The position numbers and the translations under genes are program-made. DNA of 64,000 nucleotides, taken from contig VJWM01000202.1 in NCBI GenBank assembly GCA_010909165.1, positions 248,001 to 312,000 on the forward strand, given 5' to 3'. Shown here in pieces: positions 24,201-37,790 of the stretch (its first letter is position 1; every line of letters starts with the position of its first letter). The notes below the pieces were generated by a model. It was not told where the DNA came from. It saw nothing but the letters and a program-made list of their open reading frames with translations, and ran no database searches. This DNA is from Anthoceros angustus (lineage: Eukaryota > Streptophyta > Anthocerotopsida > Anthocerotales > Anthocerotaceae).

Positions 24201-27200
24201 CCACGAGGCGGTGATAGTGACCTTAGGTCCATGCTTGGTCGCATCCCACTTAGGAACCCCGCCACCGGGCATATATCTCCAACTTCCATCTAAGTCACAC
24301 TTCACCCATCACTAGCTGGCCTTCATCTCGCTCGATGTACCTCACGGTCGATGAAAGTAAAAGTCTTCCGGCATCCGCAATGGTGTTGTGATCTGGCAAC
24401 TAACCTCATCTCCTCATTTGTGAGGCCAAGAACATATGCATCCATCCACCGTACTCTTTTGAACCAATGGATACAAGTCGGCTAGTCTAGATCGCTGGAA
24501 GGAATGATTCCTCAATACATAAAATTTGTACACCCCGATCCACCTTATCCATGTCAAAGAAGTTCTTGTTGGGACCTGGGCCGGGTCTACAATGACAATC
24601 ATGGGCACACCCACCACGTGGAATGCTTCATCTTTTGCATCAAAGCCTCCACCCAAGCCAGTCTAGCTTACGTACCTTGCCAAACCGACATAGTTCTTCC
24701 GGAGGTCTACGCTGATGGACAGCTTTAACGTGGACTCCCATACTCTCTTTCCCGCAATTGCCTCCTCGCAACATCTCTCCCGCCCCTCGTCCGCTAGCTC
24801 CGTCATCCGTGGCTACGACGCCCTTGGCCTTCTCTATGAACTTTGGGAGCTCCGCCCCTCTCGGACATCATGTGCCATTCGTCGCCGCACACTTGTTGAC
24901 CCTCCACCCCGTCCTCCACGCGATTGCCCGACTCTCAATCCCTTCCCTCTTTTTCCTCGATTGTCTACCAATCGGTGGCTTGAACCCTTCGCGTGCCATG
25001 GGAGACCCAAATCGGTCCGTTGCATCCACCGCCCCATCGTCATCTTCCACGTTCGCCGTCGGGCTGGATATGATCCACCGGCCCGGGCCATCACCGAATG
25101 CCATCGCCAAACCCCTCATTGTCTCGGTCCCCACCCGCATCCTCATCTTCGTCTTCACGGCTAGAGAGGTTAGGGTGACATCATCGCGGCGGCCATGGGC
25201 TAGGAAAAACCCGCGGCTCGGAGTGTGGGCGGACCTGTTGCTTGGACTCGAAGCACCGGACGTCCCGTGGCTGCAACCCCTCTTACCAGCAGGCTTTCAT
25301 TTCGCAAACTAGTTGCTGAAACGTGTCCCGCGGAATTATATTTTGTGCCACCACCTTTTGTTGCAGTTTCACTTCGCGGCCGCAGATCATGCATATCGGT
25401 GGCGGTTGCCAACGACACTGCCTGCAGGCAGATGGATTTGCCTGATCCCATTCCGGGCACTAGGAGTTGCCATTTGATTTCCACTCGGCGCAGATGCCAT
25501 GCTAGGGGCCTTCTCTGCAACAGTATGCCCTTTCGATGTAAGCAATGCATCATCCCGCACACCTTCTAAACATTGCTGGTGCAAAGCCTTGTGGAAGACA
25601 CGATGTCCATCACCGTGTCGCAATGCCTCCAAAAGTTCTTGCCTTTTCCGCTCGTTGGCACGCCACAATGTCAAAGTTCTTCACCGCAAAGTAGACTCTC
25701 TAATCCATTGCGGGTCCGCATTTAAGAGGCTCCTTGTGCTTGAGCCGATCGAATATGACGTACACCGCTCATCCTTCATGATCGATCGTGAAAACAATCG
25801 CTCCCGCACATTTCTTTTGGCTGGTGTGGTTCGATCATCCTCCATCGACACATACAAGAAGAGCAAGTCTTGATTGGGTCGTTGCACCGCCCAACTTCTC
25901 TTTGTAATGTCAAATGGCGAGATCATCTTGTACATCCGTGGATCAAGTCAATATCGGACCGCTTGTAAGGACTCGGAAAGATGCCTTGGTCGGCGGGATG
26001 CTCTTGTGGAAAGACCCGCATCGTGGCGCAGCTTTGAGTTGTCCTTGGAGTCCGGCTGGGTCGCCTGCCGCCTCGCTCAAGGCCCGTGAGTCTGCTCCTC
26101 CGCCTTTTTTTCTCCACCGAGCGCCCCGCGATTTGTTGGAGTCATTCTTCCGCCCGAGCTCGGAGGAGCCATTCTGTATGCAACTATGAAAGAAGTGAGA
26201 ACACAGAAGTGTTTAGATTGTTAAAAGTCGACACTGCATGAGCTGCAACTTCTCGAACACGGACGTGCAAGCGGAGTTGAAGTTGATGCTCCTGACTAGC
26301 CCACCGGCCGCACTCGAGCAATGTAATTGCACGGCGATGAGGAGGTCGATGTCTCGACATCCGCATGCCGCCCGCCCGCCGATGGACAAAGTGCGGTGAG
26401 TGTGAACGACCTGCTTTTCTCGGCGCTGCAATCTCTTGCTTTTCCGCCCACACATAAGCTAGATGGAAATACACATCTTCCCGCCAAAGCGAGAATGAAT
26501 CTATACCATCCAAAGGGGAAGGTGGGGTCCGTCATGAAGGAAGACACGGCAAGGCGTGCTCGTAATCAAGCAACTCCTTAAATGCTTTGTCGCGGCGTGT
26601 TTTGCCATTGTCCGGCTAATGTGGCAAATGCAAATTTGAGCATATTCTAAGGTATATGCTAGTTATGCCACGCTAAAATAGTGTTCGCGTGGCATAACGA
26701 TGGGCACCTAGAGTGATTCAAAGATCCACTAGCTACCGACATGTACCGCTTCCTGCAAAGTGGGCATCGACTTCATTGCCAGATTTAAAGGCTTATTTCG
26801 CACCAAGCCCGCGAATTGTATCGAGCCTTGCGCATCCACTTCTCATCCACCTTGCGCATCCCTCCTCCTCACGGACGCCACGCCGCGGTGAGAGCAATGG
26901 CCAACGACAGCAGCGACGGCGAAGGCGTGTTCGATTTTGCAAATTTCAGCCGCGGTCGATGCATGTCATTCCCGAAGGTGGCCATGAGTCTGACGACTCA
27001 ATTGTTGATCTCACGATGATGCCCGCACAACGTCGTAGTTTTAGAGGATGATTCACGGCTATGGCGGCGCGCCGAGCATAGTCCTTGAAGAGACACTGGT
27101 GAAAGCACTTCACAACGGTGGAGAGCGATGACGATGTGCGTGTTCCATATGGGGGGAACGGAGGATATGGTTGCCGCTTTTCCGACGATCCGAATGCGAT

Positions 27201-27820
27201 GCAGGCGGAGAGGATCGTGCACAAGAGGAGCTCGTGACGTTTAACCGGATGTCCGGTCGACGCAGACGGCGACGAGGCCCGACTGCACCCACGAGGCGAC
27301 TGCACCATCCATCCGGACTTCTTCGGATCACCGGGCGGCGCATCGCGAAGATGTACCTCACCGGCGACGGGCGTAAACCGATAACACACCGGACGCCGGC
27401 GACAAGGTCGGCCCGGCGGATCTGGGCGGGTCCTGTGAATACTATCGAGAATGTGCTACACGGCGAACACCGGGCAAGACTCGATGGAGAGTGTTGCGAG
27501 TCTCCGGACTTTGGTGAGAAGATCCACATTGTTGATTTTGGGCTTGGCTTGGAAACAATATCGCACGCGGTGATGGCGGAGTTGCACCGGGAGTCGCCCA
27601 AGAGCTAATGTGGTCCGTGGTCCCGGATCTTTGTTTGGTGATTGTGATGCCATCCGCTTGGAGTTGCTCGAGATGATGCCTCGCGCACATCCGCCAAAGG
27701 TGAGGATCTGCGTAACGAGCACCGACGCGTTAAGCGTAAAGTACCTCCGGCCGAGCTAGAATGGATTTGGTCTTAGAGAAGCATTGTTCGACCAAGTTGT
27801 GCGATTTAAAGCGGCATTGT
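21241..27820. other. no recognised gene; decayed repetitive DNA
   Basis: This long block has many short frames on both strands and no reading frame that continues across splice sites. A minus-strand piece near 24200-23990 (VDDEVWKCVDEIFEKWRQAV) is clearly protein-like, but I cannot name its family. A sequence near 26650-26700 forms a short inverted word (ttatgccacgc / gcgtggcataa). The block probably belongs to transposons of the kind seen just downstream. Confidence 0.4.
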
Positions 27821-29300
27821 TGTGACAAAAATGTTTAGAGCGTGTTGGCCATTCAAATTGAAGGTGATTCGTAGCATTCTTCCGCATGACAAAAGGAGAG
27901 CAGGAACAGCATTTGCAAGACCATCGGATCCGATCAAGAAAGAGGAGTTGTTGCCCATAGTATGGATAAACCGGATTCCACATGGGAAGAAACAGGTGTG
28001 TGTGAGGGCTCGGGTTTTCGCATTGGGTCACTAAGATACAAGAATGCAAACCAGGTAGTGAAAAATGTTAGATGGACCGTAGGCTACGGTCTCAGCAGCC
28101 AACGCCATATGGATTACACGTCATGTGGATGGACGTTTTCTTCAAAGGCGGGAAAGATCCGAATCGGAAGTCTTCAACTTGCGACTCGACACGAAAGAGG
28201 AGATCTTCATTGAGTATGCCAGCGATCGGTGTGCTATGCTTGTTACTGTACTTTTGCAAGCTTTGGATGAAGTATTTCCGTTAAAATACCAGTGCAACCG
28301 GTTTTCGATCTGCATCGATGACCTAAAGAGGAAAATAAAAGACGAGTGGTCGGATCACGACAAGGTGAGATGGCGGTCCTTATTCCAGTGCGGTCACGGA
28401 TGTCCACCGAACTTTGGCGCAACCCCATGGCCTCACACCCTTTTCTTGCGAATGAAGGCGGGCTTGAAACAAACTGTGTGCACATTGCCGACGCCTTATT
28501 GTTGCGCAGTGACAAGAATGTGGAGCCGCCGACTCCAGAGAACAACAAGGAGAGCGAAAATGGCGCGGCACCGCACAAGTGCTTCGGCAAAGTTCATTGG
28601 TATTGCCATAGATGGTATGGACCAAAAAAAACAGAGTTGCCCCATTACCGCAGATTGCCAAAGACGGTTGATTCGGAGCCCTTGTCGGGCTTCACGTTCT
28701 AGGTGTGCTGGTGTTCAACTACTTGGTGCGCACAGTGTATTTGAGTTTCGAATGTGAGAAATGATCCGGAATCAGGTGATTGATGTTATCAATACGGAGG
28801 GGCCGCTCCCCTATTCTATACTTGCGGATGGACAACATGCTCAAAACAAGAATCGGAGGTATTGGCATATCCCATGCTTGTGGCGAAAGGTATCTTCAAA
28901 AATCAAGGTGGGGTTTCTTCTTGTTGGCCATACCCACGATCGATTGACCAAATGTTTTCGAGGTTCTCGGTTGTGCTAGGGTTGAAGGATGCTTTCACAA
29001 AATGATAGGGTTCTTTGGAGCGTACACCCCATCACCGCAGATTCACATCTTGAAGGAGGTGCCGGACTTCAAGACCTATCTATGGCGAAGGGGATCGTCG
29101 CGTATGACTTGCATAATCACGTTTTCAACACCCAAAATAACAAGGAGAAGCTATCGGAGAGGACGGATGCTAAGATGCAAGGAGTTTTCAAGTTCGATCA
29201 CCGGTCACCGGAGGGTGGTGTGGCTATTACGTTGTGGGTGCCACCACGGGTGATTGTGCCCATTGTTGCCGTTGGTCCCATCACATGCCCAAGGTAAAGG
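27821..29300 (+). pseudogene. DUF7869-type transposase remnant
   Basis: Plus-strand frames, broken by several indels, spell out the core of a transposase-like family that I know as DUF7869. Visible motifs are IDGMDQKKTELPHYRRLPKT (about 28610-28670), VLVFNYLVRTVYLSFE (about 28708-28755), the MDNML/NKN-RYW segment (about 28825-28865), and KVGFLLVGHTHD with DQMFSRFSVVL (about 28905-28978). The last motif needs a frame change between THD and DQMF. The protein is clearly non-functional here. Sequence to about 30250 may be its C-terminal part (PLPW-free, Trp/Glu-rich), but this is unsure. No terminal inverted repeats were found. Confidence 0.55.
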
Positions 29301-32300
29301 AAAGGGACAAGCAAAGCGGAAGGATGCCTCGATGCCCCGCATGGCGGTAGTGGTAGTGTAGTGGCGAGTCCATGAAGTAAAAGCGGGCCTAGAACGCACG
29401 GCACATATGAATGTGGAGCAACTATCATGGTGGGATACGTGGGATGAACAGTAGCAATAGCCGAGAGACTAGCAGCATTCCATTCCGTTGGAGACAGAAT
29501 GGTCTTGGTACACTCGCGATGAAGAAAACGAGGTACCACCAGAGACCCTCCAGACTCAACTTTGGTTGATCCCAATGGCCGACGGATTTTTGGACATGGT
29601 GGAGGTGTACGGGGCACAGGGCGCGGAGGGAGGGCAAGGCGAGGCTCGGTCGAGGTTGTGTGAAGGAGATTGAGGAGGGAATGATGGTTGTGTCAAGCTG
29701 GGATGATCCAGAGGCCCATTACGCTCGCAAAAGTGGTGGAGGTGGACCATGATGGTCCCTTTCATGATAGTTCATTGGTGGACGAGAACAATGATGCATT
29801 CGAGGGAAGGTACATGGAGGAGTTTGTGATACGGAAGCGCCCACCGTGTCGAGGAAAAAGTGCGGCGATCAAAGAATGGAGGCAGAGGGCGTCGGAGAAG
29901 CATTTGCAAAGCCTCAACTTCCGAGACAAATGTGCGGCCTATGATTTGTGACAAGGAACAAGACGCTGGAGGACGACAATGAAGCGATAAAGACCAAAGT
30001 CTTTGAGTTGTCGAGCTGATGAACCGGCGAGACTTCCGCCAGGTGACACGAATGTCATGCCCGAAGACATGATTGACTGGAAGACCTCGACAATGTGGAA
30101 TCAACGGATGAGTCCACAGCGTGGTGGTGGACCACCGGATGGTCCGGACTCGGAGAGGAGCCGAGAGGCAACCTAATATTGTCAACTTTCCGCCTTCCTT
30201 GTACCAGACCGTTATGTCCCCTCTTGAATGCGTGGATTGTTTTCGTCTTTTCGGAAAGGTTTAACGACCGCCATCGGCATCATCTGTAGGAAGTTGACGG
30301 TGTGATAATGTCCGGAGCATGTAACGGGCGACTATGTCGAAACCGATCCCAGCAATGTGGTGCTCTAATTTTCTAACAATGTTCCGTGGTTTTGTCCGTT
30401 GAGAGGCAGCGCGAGGTTTCAATGGTGATCATGCGGTCATCTATGTTCGACCTTGTGGGCGGGTGTTCCCAGAGGATGGCCCAGGGATGTCCGTGGCAAG
30501 TATGCCGCCGCAAGCGCAATGTTTGTTTTTCTTTCTAGTTCCGGGACCGCCTAATGACTATGGGGTGGAACGGGACGGGGGTCCACTCGGGTGGCTTGAG
30601 TAACGGACGCACACGGCGAAACGGTGAGTACCAAGACGGGCTCAAAAGCCTCCACCGCTTCCACCGCCACAGAGGTTGTCTTCCACCTCCTTTGTGGTTT
30701 GTGCACGGCCATCCCTCCTCGGCGAGAGCCGTCCTCACGCCATGCTCCTCCACCTCCTTCCGACCTCGACCGTTGTCCGGGTTTTGCCTGTTGTTCCGCC
30801 CCTTCTCCTTACGTCCCATCCATCCAACCTTCCTTGAACTAACTCACTGCTTGCAGCCCTTCCGGATGAGGACTGCAGAGGTGGCTACGAGTCACCACCT
30901 CGTATCACAAGGGAGGATGTGGAGGCAAAGCGAGCCAAGGCGGAGAAGGATGGAAGTTGCCCATCCAGGACTTGTGTGGAGGCCATTTGGGTCTCCAAAG
31001 TGCGTGAAGGGGAAAGACGGTATGGCTGTGGCCATCTCCTTCCATGCGAGGGTGGCGGGCATCAGATTTTGCTTTAGGGAGGTAGGAAAAAGCCAAGGAA
31101 GAGGACTATAGGATAGCGAAGGAGGGGTTCCGGAGGCGAAACGAAGGGTGCAGAACTCGGCTGCGCAGAGGAAGGAGGGTGAAGGAAGAGCGAGGACTGT
31201 CCCGGTCCCAAAGAATTGTTTAGAGCTTCCGTGACCTTGCCGCCTGAGTCCATGCAATGACGCGAATGAAGGCTGCAGGAGGCTGCCGCCGGGAGCGGGA
31301 GCGGGTGGAAGTGAAGGAGGAGGCAAGCACTTACCTCTTTTCGCCTTGAGAGGAGTTGAGCATGGTTGTCAGCATGCACTAACGGGCTGTTCATTGTGGC
31401 GAGACAGTGATGGGGACACCCTTGGCAAAACCGGAGGAGCATTGGAGATAGGAGCGTGAAGTGGGTTACCTAGGTTTTTGCAAGCGATCAGACTAGAAGG
31501 GGCGGAGGGGAAGAGAAAGGGAGGGAGAGGGGTTGGATGCTTCGTAGCTTTCTCGTGGCTTCACGGAGTTGGGGACGCAATCACATGATTTTGTGTATGT
31601 CAAGTTTTAGCCTGTGCAAGCCATGGTCTGCCAAGTGTGAAGCGGAAACGGGGTTTGAGTTTGGGGAATGCCTGATTCGGAATGTTTTGTCACACGGACA
31701 GGGTGGCTATGAGCCAACGGTCAATGTCACATGGCATGGACTAGAGGCGGTTACATGTGAACTACACCATAGCGGTTTTCCAATACTTTATTAGCGAGAA
31801 ATGTATTCATCGCATACTTTGTACCTTGGGATGTATATTTGAATAATATTATTCCATGTATTTTACATGAATAACCCTAAGGCCCACAAACAGTGAGCCC
31901 GCTAGTGATGCATTCTCCAATTGTGTAACATGACTGTACACTTTTCCATATGCCGGTTTGTAAAGGTAGCTTTGGTCGTAATGTATCCCAAAAGTGACAG
32001 ATTGAAATAAAGCCTAAATAAATGTTCTAGTCTCACGCCATAAATTTATAAGGATCTCTACTTTTCTCCCGAATGCCTCTTTTGTTTAACCATGAGACAT
32101 CGAGGTGTGGAAATATTGCCAATAAATTTCAAGTTTTGATGAAGTGGAATGGGTTTTGTACATGTGAGTTGTATTTTTAGCAGCTGCTTTCTACAAACCT
32201 CAAAATCAACTGTGGAAAAAAGTTTGGGTAACCAAACAAAAGAGCCCAAGACGAACAAGTTTGATTTTTTTTGGCTAAGAACGATTGAAGAGGAGCATGC

Positions 32301-35300
32301 CAAGAAATTTTCTCGAGAATCTTGAAGCCGGAGTTGTAGGATATTGTTAGGAAGGCAAAAGGATATCCCGTGAGGAAGAACGTCGACCCCCCGCAGAAGG
32401 CCCCGGGGCGGTAGGTCGGCACTACCGCCGTAGGGTACACTACCACGAGAAAAGCGCATCACGGTAGTAATCTCGACAAAAAGGAAATTAGAATAGGGAT
32501 ATCCACTATATATGCTCACCAATAGGGATAAATATATTAGCAAGAGATTAATTAGGCAGTAGGAAAATAGGTATTATAGATAGATTAGGATTTTGGAATG
32601 ATGAAAAATCTAGGGTTGTGTGGCCGTGTGCCATCCAAAGTGTGCGCTTTGGGGCGCCGCCAACTTCCTTCGAGCTAAGAACTCACCCCAAGAGACGGAT
32701 CAAGCCGGAGCGAAAGAGAGGGAAGCCGCCAGCCGCCGCCATCCACGAACGCAGAGGAAGGCGCGCGCCGGGGAGAAACTAGCGGGAAGGAGAAAGAGGA
32801 GGCAAGAAGGAGCGCCCAGGCACCGAAGCTCTTCAACACCGGGAAGAGACACATTGAAGGAGCCACCGGAGAGAGCGAGTTGGAGCACCGGAAGAAGGTG
32901 AAGGAGAGTGAGAGTAGAAGGAGGAAATCGCGACTACCCAAGCGCCCCGAGAAGAAATCAAGGGAGGAAATTGGCAGGCTCAAGATGTGGCTAACGTGTG
33001 CTTGTGCCTCAGAAGGAGGAGAAAGGAGTGTTTGAGGAAGCTGAGCACACAAGCTGAAAATTGGGAAGTAATCCTCTGCTGAGCGGGAGTAAGGAAGGTG
33101 CCATGCCTCGATGGAAAGGCAAGGGAAGGAGCCGCCCGCAAGGGCTCCTCGCGAGAGGAAAAGGAAAGAAAAGGGAGCTCGCCCGCTGTGAGGAGGTGAA
33201 CTTGTGATGCCCCAATTCACTTGCTTTGTCGGGCATTAACCCCGAGATTTGGTTGATTTTCCAAGGGGCGAGGAGGAGAACATCCACAGGATGGGTGTAT
33301 GGCCGCCAATGGGCCTACACCAATTTGGAATTGATTGAGGAGTGTTACATCAACCTCCATCAATCGGAAGCGCCCGCCGCCAAGGAATGCTAGAACGGAT
33401 CTCTGGACCGTGAGAAGTATTCGATGTGTATGGAAGACCGGAGGAAGAGAGCTGAATTGCTCTCCTCGAAAGGTTGAATGGGGGGAAGAGGACAGCCCTC
33501 ACCGACATCCCGCAGAGTTCCTCGACATGATGGATGGAGGAGTGAAGGCCCACGCCAAGAATGGCTGGAAGACCGAGAGCATCAAGGAGTCAAGTGGAGG
33601 CTCTTCGCAAAGATTGTGCTGGGGTTGGTAAATTACCAACGCACTCTTATTTCAAAGCACCAACTTCCTCCAATTTTTGTGGAAGATTTCCATGGGAGCC
33701 AAGCCGGATTGGGGACTATCATGTATGAAGGACATCCACCATCGAGAAGCTCCTCAAGCCAAATTGTGGATGAGGAAGGACCAAGGCTGCTATCTTAGCA
33801 CCTATTTGGTGCATTTATGGGAAACCGAGGGACTTCTCACAAGCAAGGAGCTTGAAGATGCATGGCATCCCTTTGAGGTCATCCATCTCCAAAGGTTGGA
33901 AAGGCCTTTGCCTTTGCATTGAAGACGGTGGGAGGTCGACTCCACAAAATGCTAGAGCAAGAGGAGAAGATGAGGCAACAAGTTGCCGAGTGGGAATCCT
34001 TTCCACTGTGAGCAAGCAAGGAGAAGAGTGAAGCCCGAAGGCCGATGGTGGTCTATGAGAGAAGGACCACAGAGGGGTGATCCCGAGAGTGGGGAGTCCC
34101 CACCATCTCCTTTGTGCCTACGAGAGGCACCCTACTCACTCCCGGAGGCGCCCACCCAAGGGGTGGGCACCATCGGGTAGGCGCCCCACCATGGTAGGCA
34201 TCACCACAGGGGGAGCAGCCACCAGAGGCGGGCACCCCACGCCAAACAAATTACCAAGGTGGAAGGGAAGGAGAAGCACGAGGTGCGCGCGCCACCACCT
34301 TCCGCGCTGTGGGAGAGCGGATGGAGCGAGTGAAGGGACGGCCGGCTGGCGATGAGAGGTGTGAGAGCTGGAGATTTCCAAGAAGAAAGAAGGTGGAATT
34401 AGGACCCCTAGGAGAATTGGCCGGGTGCTTGTGAAGCACTCACCGTGGATTTGAAGGCTAGAGACCTCCTTGTGGGCATGCCAAGAAGTGAAATCTCAAG
34501 ACATGGCCGGAGGAAGGCAGGACCAAATGGCAATTGGAGGCCATGGAGTCCGAAAAAGGCAGCCAAGCCGAAAAGGTCAGGAGAAGCTCCACACCTCATG
34601 GATCACGCATGGAGAAGGTCTTGAGGGAGGTTGTCAAACCAAGAAAGAGCCATTCCGAGCAACCACCCAACGGACTCATGGAGGCATATGAGGAAGAGCA
34701 TTTTGCCCAATTAGAGCAAGAGCGAAGGGCAAAACAGAGGCTCTAGGAGAAGGTAGCGTCCAAAGAAATGGACGCCAAGAATGTGTGTGATGGCTGCAAA
34801 GCCATCCGATCCGGACATGAAGGAAGAGTTGAGAAGACCCGCAATTTGGAAGAGAAGCGAGCTGAAATTCAAGACCAAGAATGGAGCCGGAGCGCGAGAG
34901 ATGCTTGGCAAGCGAGAGAAGGGCTTGCTCAAGAATAGAGGACTTGGAAGGAGGTCAGAGGAGGAGTACCACAAGAAGGTGGTACATGAATGCGGGTAGT
35001 GAAGGAAGGTTTTGTGATTATGCCCTTCAAAATTGGCCACCAAATCAAGGAAGCAAGGGAGGAGAATGTGACCTCCATGTCAAGGTGGGGAATTGACCAC
35101 CTCAAGGGACGCCTACAAAGGTAGGTGTGAAGATGGAGAGTGGCCCACGGAGATTGATGATCTCCAAATGCAATATCATAGCTTGGGGCCCACCTCCACA
35201 ATAGAATTTTGAAGGCCAACAATGAGATCTTACGTTGGCCAAGAGGAGGACATTGGGTCCTCATGATGATGACAGGAGCCGCAAGTGCAGCCAGAGGCCT

Positions 35301-36830
35301 CCGATTTTGATGAGGCCATAAATGGACTCCGAGGAACTGAGGAGTCGAGACGAAGGAGCGGCCGTGAGCGCCAAAGGTAGAAGGAGAGCAAGGAGGGGGA
35401 AAGCCCACCTCCGGGGGTCACCAGAGGTGACACCACGGTAGTCCGCTGACACTGCGGTAGACCACCCACCGTAGTCCGCCACTACCGGGTAGGGCAGCCT
35501 GGGGTGGAGATGCTGGGAGTCGCCGAGGCCCGGCCGAGATGAAGGAGCCGGGGTCCGAGTATACCCCCGGAGGAGCAGCTGGGTGGTGGGAGAGACAACC
35601 CCACCGGAGGAGACTAAGGACGGTCCACCCGGCCGAGGAAGGGGAGGGTGAGAAGTTCCCCCACGAGCAAGGGAGGAACCGGACCAGGAGGAGTCCAACG
35701 CAAAGAAGGCCCCGAGAGTTAGATCATGGTGGGGAAGAAGATGAAGATGCTCTATGATAGGTATGGACAAACCAAACAAAGAAGGAGCAATGAAGATCTC
35801 ACCCAAGAAACCTCACCGAGAGGTGGAAGAAGGAGATAGGTACGACTACCATGGTAGTCACCTACCCCGTAGTCCGCCATCACCGGTAGGGTGCGATGAA
35901 CGCCACCAGCGGTGAGGCCGGAGAGGGGGCGCCAGGCGGAGGCGCGACTGGAAGAGGAATCAGGCGCCGCCATGGAGATGGAGGAAGGGCAAGATTGTAC
36001 TTGCCCCACATTAGGAAGGCGACAAGATCCGGGAAGGGCAAGAGCAAAAGGAGGGCGAGGGAGCCAATCCAAGGGACCATGCCACCCCAAAGATGAAGAC
36101 TAAGAATGGTCAATGACCATAAATGAGCTGGGAACGGAAGGATAGGTGATGAACATCCTTCAAGGATGGTCTTAGGTGAAGTTACTAGAATAGAATTTAC
36201 CAAGGATCTAATAGATTTAGGTGCCATTAAATGTCAGGGAAATAATAGAAAATTGGAAAAGGTGACCGCAGAGGGTCACCCAAGGGAGGTTGTATGTGGA
36301 AGGCCTCCTATAAGAGGAGGAGGATTTCACAAAGTATCATGTCTTGCGCCCACACCATCGAGTCCTTTGCCATTACAGAGGAATTTCGTGGCCGTGAGCC
36401 AACACAACACCGGTAGAGAGGAAGTCATGTGGTCGAGTGTTGGTGGAGGACTTGCTCACGCAAGTGCCTAAACGAGTTGCCCCTTGTGAATGGTTGCTGA
36501 AATTGCTTTGCTTTGGGTGTGTGGCAAATGCCTGAGAACTCTCGGCTTGAGGGTAGACTACAGTGGAAAGACTCGGAGGTTCTCGTCGTGTCAAACTCAT
36601 AGCAACCGCCCAAGGAAGAACTTGCTGGTGGAGGCGACCCTGTGCAGCTTGTGCAAGGGCGAGTCAAAACCAAGAAGCCCGAATCGAGGTTAGACTAGGA
36701 GGAAGAGGATGAGGAGATGAGAAGATGAGTAGAGGATTAGAGGTGTAGGTGTTAGTGGAAGGCCACAGTGCAGAGCCTAAGGGACGAATCCCAACTGCAA
36801 GTAAAAGAGCGCCCCGAGTGGAGAAGAGTA
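29301..36830. other. no recognised gene; decayed repeats
   Basis: Frames on both strands are short or of low complexity (Lys/Glu/Arg-rich on plus, Ser/Leu/Pro-rich on minus at 32.6-35.8 kb). An AT-rich patch spans 31.8-32.6 kb. A short motif built on ccgtagtccgcc and ctaccggtaggg recurs near 32405, 35430-35500 and 35850-35890. Nothing here supports a live gene. Confidence 0.4.
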
Positions 36831-37141
36831 GTCTTAGAAGTAGGGACGAATCGGTGTGAACTGGGGTCCCCGCCTGTGGTAGGCTCTTGTCAGAGGTGAC
36901 TCGCAATTGTGTTGTGTCGTTGTAGGTCAAGTTTGGTCTTAGAAGTAGGGACGAATCGGTGGAACTGTGGGGTCCTCGCCTGGTAGGCTCTTGTCACGAG
37001 GTGACCCGCAATTGTGTTGTGTCGTTGTAGGTCGTTTGGTTTTAGAAGTAGGAAAATCGCGTGTGAACAGTGGGGTCCCCGGGCGTGGTAGGCTTTGTCA
37101 CGAGGCGTAACTACAATTGTTTTGTGTCGTTGTAGGTCGAG
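36831..37141. repeat. three tandem units of about 105 bp
   Basis: Units start with agaagtagggacgaatcgg-like sequence at about 36841, 36946 and 37049, and end with gtgttgtgtcgttgtaggt. The third unit is more diverged. Each contains a variant of tggggtcc and taggctcttgtca. The array abuts one copy of the 0.5-kb direct repeat that follows. Confidence 0.88.
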
Positions 37142-37237
37142 GATTGGCGATTAAGCAAGTGGTGCACACCACTGTGAGAGGAGAGTAGTGGGCGCCTTGC
37201 TTGAGAAGGCCGAGAGTGAAGTCGACGGTACCTGTGG

Positions 37238-37790
37238 AATGATACTATTGAAGACGAAAAGCAAATGGAGGAGAACTGATAACTTGAGGCGGAAGATATG
37301 GACCGCCCGGAATATGGCGGTGGTTCTTGACTCGGTCGGTGCAAGGCATGGATGAGTCCCTGTGCCACACTCTTCAATGAGTATTGTCGATGCCGATGAC
37401 CACTCCCTCCCTTTAGCGTATGTTTGTTGCAATGTTGTTACGACGACAAATGGGACTCCTCTAGTACTGTGATTGTTTTATTGTGTTCCACCACTTCAAA
37501 GTAAAAGTTTTGATTGTACTAAACATATGAAATGGCAGCCCTCTAAACATTCTACAAAATGCACGGGCCCGTGACCCCACCGTGCTCCATTTCTAGGTGT
37601 TCACTTGAAAGTGTGGCATTTATCACCGGTATGACCTCGTAAAGGTGTGCATTATCAAAGTAGGGGCTATGCCGCTTTTAGGTAAGGTGTTCTTCGTGAC
37701 TGTAAAGGTGGTTTGATCATCAAGTTAGTATATTCCCCTTCAAAATTATCGTGTTTCTACCACAAGGTGGTATAGAAGGTGGAGAAGCCT
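37238..37790 (+). repeat. 0.5-kb direct repeat, left copy
   Basis: This is homologous along its length to 41352-41865, in the same orientation. Shared words include gaatgatactattgaagacg, ccaccacttcaaagtaaaag, ggtgttcacttgaaagtg and gtgcattatcaaagtagg. The copies differ by many small indels. The 5' part encodes NDTIEDE-MEENDN in one frame; the rest is non-coding. It may be the end of a repeated transposon or a solo terminal segment. Confidence 0.88.

Noticed and set aside
25400-25480. P-loop-like GMGSGKS on the minus strand
   Set aside because: There is no Walker B or any helicase or NTPase motif nearby, and the frame is short, so a chance match is likely.
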